From Pseudomonadales bacterium (GTDB lineage Bacteria > Pseudomonadota > Gammaproteobacteria > Pseudomonadales > Halieaceae): 64,000 nt of DNA. Position 1 is the first letter of the stretch. Each line of letters opens with the position of its first letter. The notes beneath the pieces are model-generated. The model worked only from the letters and a program-made list of their open reading frames with translations, ran no database searches and was not told the origin of the DNA. Location: contig JACKNO010000001.1 in NCBI GenBank assembly GCA_024234815.1, positions 124,001 to 188,000 of the forward strand, in the 5' to 3' direction. Position numbers and translations under genes: made by a program. Below, one piece after another: positions 61,688 to 64,000 of this stretch.

Positions 61688-63022
61688 ATGAAACCCTGCG
61701 ACACCCCGGCTAACAGGCCGGACACAGCCCCAAGGCCCAGTAAAACCACCGTCCGCTCCTACCAGGTAGGTTTCGGTGACTGCTTCCTGCTGTCGGTGCA
61801 TTACGACGACAACCCCGACATCGGCACCCGTCATATCCTCATAGATTGCGGCAGCACCGCCATGCCCAAGTACAAACCCGTGCGCTCCCTGCGCGATGTC
61901 GCGGACAACATCAGGAGCGTCACCGGCGGCAAACTCCACGGCGTGGTGGCAACCCACCGCCACAAGGACCACATCGGCGGGTTCGCGGGAGCGGCCGGGG
62001 ATATCATCATGGCGCTGCAACCAGAGGTCGTGGTGCAACCCTGGACCGAAGACCCGACAGCGCAGGTGGACGCAAGGGCGCCAGTACCGGCAAGCCGCAA
62101 AGGACTACATGCCGCCACCCTGATGAATATGCAGAAGGTAGCCGACTGCGCGCTACAGGAAGTGCGCAGCCGCAAAGGCGCCATCGCCAGTGGCGTACGC
62201 GACCAGATCGAATTCATCGGCGATGACAACCTGAGCAATAAGGACGCGGTAGAGAATCTCGCCGCCATGGCCAATGGCAACAACCACTACGTACACTACG
62301 GAATGACATCGGGCCTGGAGGAAGTATTGCCCGGCGTTACTATCCATGTACTGGGCCCCCCCAGCCTGGAGCAGAGCGACCAGGTTCTCAGCCAGCGCTC
62401 CCGCGACGCCGATGAGTTCTGGCACTTCCAGGCCGCCGCCGGCCGCAGTGCCGCATCGCAAAAGCGCCTGTTTCCCAAGGCGGATATTTGCAGTACCCGC
62501 CAGAAGGGGCGGCTGCCCATAGAAACCCGCTGGTTTCTACCCAGGCTCGACCGAATTCGAGGCGAGCAGTTGTTGCAGATTGTGCGCTCCCTGGATCACG
62601 CGATGAATAACACCAGTCTCATTTTGCTGTTCGAGGTGGGGCGTCGCAAATTCCTGTTCGCCGGCGATGCGCAGATCGAAAACTGGGAGTATTGCCTCAA
62701 GACGGCAAGCGATCGCCAGTCTGTGCTAAGGCTTCTGGAGGATGTGGATTTTTACAAGGTGGGACATCACGGCAGTCTGAACGCAACGCCGAAAACCCTG
62801 TGGAACCTGTTTCGCAAACGCAATAAGACTGACAGCCCGGAGCGCATGTCAACGGTGGTGTCCACCATGGGAGGCAAGCACGGTTCGGACAGCCGCGGCA
62901 CCGAAGTACCGCGACGGAAATTAACCGATGCGCTGAAAGAGGAAACTGACTACCTGACAACACAAACCCTTCGCGGCAAAGATGCGTTTTTCCACCAGCA
63001 GGAGTTTGATGCCTGGGTGTGA
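61688..63022 (+). CDS. MBL-fold (ComEC/Rec2-like) hydrolase paired with the protease
   Basis: A 444-residue metallo-beta-lactamase-fold protein. SYQVGFGDCFLLSVHYDDNP and ILIDCGSTAMPKYK open the fold. The metal motif THRHKDHIGGF (HxHxDH, residues 90-95) is followed by late ligands in RKFLFAGDAQIENWEYC and VGHHGSLNATPKTLWNLF. This resembles competence-type ComEC MBL domains without membrane segments, so it is cytosolic. ATG 61688 is 3 bases after the protease stop, so the two form an operon. Nuclease or phosphoesterase activity is possible; the substrate is unknown. Confidence 0.8.
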   Translation: MKPCDTPANRPDTAPRPSKTTVRSYQVGFGDCFLLSVHYDDNPDIGTRHILIDCGSTAMPKYKPVRSLRDVADNIRSVTGGKLHGVVATHRHKDHIGGFAGAAGDIIMALQPEVVVQPWTEDPTAQVDARAPVPASRKGLHAATLMNMQKVADCALQEVRSRKGAIASGVRDQIEFIGDDNLSNKDAVENLAAMANGNNHYVHYGMTSGLEEVLPGVTIHVLGPPSLEQSDQVLSQRSRDADEFWHFQAAAGRSAASQKRLFPKADICSTRQKGRLPIETRWFLPRLDRIRGEQLLQIVRSLDHAMNNTSLILLFEVGRRKFLFAGDAQIENWEYCLKTASDRQSVLRLLEDVDFYKVGHHGSLNATPKTLWNLFRKRNKTDSPERMSTVVSTMGGKHGSDSRGTEVPRRKLTDALKEETDYLTTQTLRGKDAFFHQQEFDAWV

Positions 63023-63108
63023 TTTGGCGGTCCGTTTTTTTGTTCGGGGTATTAGCCTGGCAATCAGATCGCGGTTGATAGCGAGACATCGGGTTCGTTC
63101 CTGCTATC

Positions 63109-63181
63109 GGCTCTGACCGGGAAAGCGTTTTCGCCCGCTTCCCCGATACTTGCGAACAAAAACGCTTTCCCGCCCAGAGCC
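63109..63181. repeat. Hairpin repeat element 1
   Basis: Arms of about 23 bases (63109-63131 and 63159-63181), the inner 13 perfect (GGGAAAGCGTTTT/AAAACGCTTTCCC), around a centre CGCCCGCTTCCCCGATACTT and on to GCGAACA. The centre is the reverse complement of the centre in elements 2 and 3, but the arms are different. Confidence 0.75.
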
Positions 63182-63232
63182 TTTACTGCGGCATTTGCGT
63201 AAGACATTGCTCTGATTTCGAGTCTCAAACGA

Positions 63233-63281
63233 GGGTGCGGACACCAGAAGTGCAATTCGTTCGCAAGTATCGGGGAAGCCA
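63233..63281. repeat. Hairpin repeat element 2 (degenerate)
   Basis: GGGTGCGGACACCAGAAGTG then CAATTCG, followed by the common centre TTCGCAAGTATCGGGGAAGC. It resembles the left half of element 3 closely, but its right arm does not pair. It looks like a decayed or partial copy. Confidence 0.65.
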
Positions 63282-63313
63282 CATTCCATAACCCACACGC
63301 AACATCAATCTCA

Positions 63314-63415
63314 TTGCCAGCACGCAACCAGGGTGCGGACGTCAGGAGTACAATTCGTCCGCAAGTATCGGGGAAGCGGGCGAATTGTACTCCTGGCGGC
63401 CGGACCCGCTGGCAA
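63314..63415. repeat. Hairpin repeat element 3
   Basis: 27-base arms (63331-63357 and 63381-63407), of which the inner 15 pair perfectly (CAGGAGTACAATTCG). Outer arms TTGCCAGC (63314-63321) and GCTGGCAA (63408-63415) also pair, leaving nine unpaired bases on the left. The centre is TCCGCAAGTATCGGGGAAGC then GGG. The region 63023-63521 has no gene besides these elements. Confidence 0.78.
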
Positions 63416-63521
63416 CAGCACCAAACTAACTGCCAGCACCCCCCAAATGGCAAGGATGACTTGTCGTACACTGACAGGTATCTTGCGCGGTACAAAAACC
63501 ACTTCCCCCCGCGGAGATACA

Positions 63522-64000
63522 ATGAGAACCGTGATCCTCACCTTCCTGCTCCTGGCCGCATCTTCAAGCTACGCCCAACCCAAAATGCAACAAGGTTTCG
63601 ACCCGATGGGCCCGCAGATAAAAACACTGCAGTCCGCCTCCTCGGGGCGAACCATAGCCTACATTGACGAGGGTGAAGCAGACTGGCGCCCGGTGGTATT
63701 TGTCGGTGGCGGTGGCACCAGTGGCCGGGTATTCGCTCTCATGGAATTTCTGCGCACCACCCGCGAAAACATGAAACTGCGCTTTATCTCCGTCGAACGC
63801 AACGGCTTTGGGATAACCGCGTATGACAGCGAGCTTGGCTACGCGGACTACGCCGATGATGTGCGCGAAGTGCTCACACAGCTGGGTGTCACACACTTCA
63901 GCCTGTTCGCCATATCCGGCGGTGGCCCCTACTCCGCCGCCATCGCGGCCAGAAACCCCGGGCGCCTCGATTCAGTGCACCTGGCGTCAGCCCTGACCTT
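63522..64000 (+). CDS. Exported alpha/beta hydrolase (3' end outside window)
   Basis: The first 159 codons of a gene that runs past the window end. Signal peptide MRTVILTFLLLAASSSYAQP. The hydrolase fold is visible: VVFVGGGGTSGRVFALMEFL (oxyanion region with four glycines), SVERNGFGITAYDSELGYAD, and the nucleophile elbow FAISGGGPYSAAIAARNPGR (Ser in ISGGGP at about residue 133). The ATG at 63522 has GCGGAG 7 bases upstream. Periplasmic or secreted; substrate unknown. Confidence 0.82.
   Translation, partial: MRTVILTFLLLAASSSYAQPKMQQGFDPMGPQIKTLQSASSGRTIAYIDEGEADWRPVVFVGGGGTSGRVFALMEFLRTTRENMKLRFISVERNGFGITAYDSELGYADYADDVREVLTQLGVTHFSLFAISGGGPYSAAIAARNPGRLDSVHLASALT

Noticed and set aside
63109..63415. 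CRISPR array
   Set aside because: Only three copies, in both orientations, with hairpin flanks and no uniform spacers; no cas genes.
63064..63522. Minus-strand ORFs in the hairpin repeat region as genes
   Set aside because: Their sequence simply follows the repeats (the same peptide fragments recur) and they have no ribosome site.

Overview
The window reads as chromosome of a marine, aerobic heterotrophic gammaproteobacterium, most plausibly a member of the Halieaceae/Cellvibrionales group. The reasons are a GC-rich, densely coded background, LPS transport genes lptF/lptG, several PEP-CTERM exported proteins, acyl-CoA dehydrogenase sets, an AtuA-type acyl-CoA carboxylase cluster and arginine transaminase pathway genes. 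This placement is inferred from gene content only; there is no rRNA or marker tree. No tRNA, rRNA or CRISPR array was seen.

Layout. 1-1.7 kb: second half of an RND efflux permease. 1.8-7.7 kb: AT-richer accessory island with orphan membrane/lipoprotein genes, an IS1182-type and an IS3-type element, dispersed repeats and an integron-type attC site, but no integrase. 7.7-13.1 kb: arsenic operon on the minus strand (arsR, acr3, gapdh, arsJ, YraQ/ArsP-like permease, small thioredoxin-like protein). 13.2-14.8 kb: two PEP-CTERM genes. 14.9-18.5 kb: a sulfotransferase, a second IS1182-type element, and a cassette-like unit with its own attC. That unit carries a 3-TM protein and two overlapping polyproline microproteins. 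18.7-26.2 kb: GFA-family protein, glycerol dehydrogenase-like enzyme, and a complete RND pump with adaptor and AraC-type regulator. 26.5-32.8 kb: AtuA, carboxylase beta, enoyl-CoA hydratase, biotin carboxylase alpha. 32.8-40 kb: sulfotransferase, Nudix and PAP2 enzymes, three thymidylate-kinase-like paralogues, an ICMT-like methyltransferase and a polysaccharide flippase, which look like surface-glycan functions. 40-43 kb: LptA-like protein divergent from lptF-lptG. 43-47 kb: arginine transaminase pathway (aruH, aruI, gbuA). 47-54 kb: Fe-ADH, esterase, sulfotransferase-like plus atypical class IV aminotransferase, DUF885 peptidase, TPR/aspartyl-hydroxylase protein. 54-56 kb: two more PEP-CTERM genes. 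56-59.7 kb: three acyl-CoA dehydrogenases. 59.9-63 kb: an intracellular thermolysin-like metalloprotease paired with an MBL-fold hydrolase. 63-63.5 kb: hairpin repeat cluster. 63.5 kb to the end: start of an exported alpha/beta hydrolase.

Most interesting signals: (a) the cassette at 17.44-18.44 kb with three overlapping genes, two encoding related basic microproteins with 9-10 consecutive prolines; (b) all four PEP-CTERM genes share a sigma-54 -24/-12 promoter and a common upstream motif at two fixed distances (70/71 or 82/83 bp), implying one regulon; (c) the HExxH protease plus MBL pair; (d) a dispersed repeat split by two independent IS insertions whose target duplications can be read; (e) hairpins at 63.1-63.4 kb with a constant centre and different stems.
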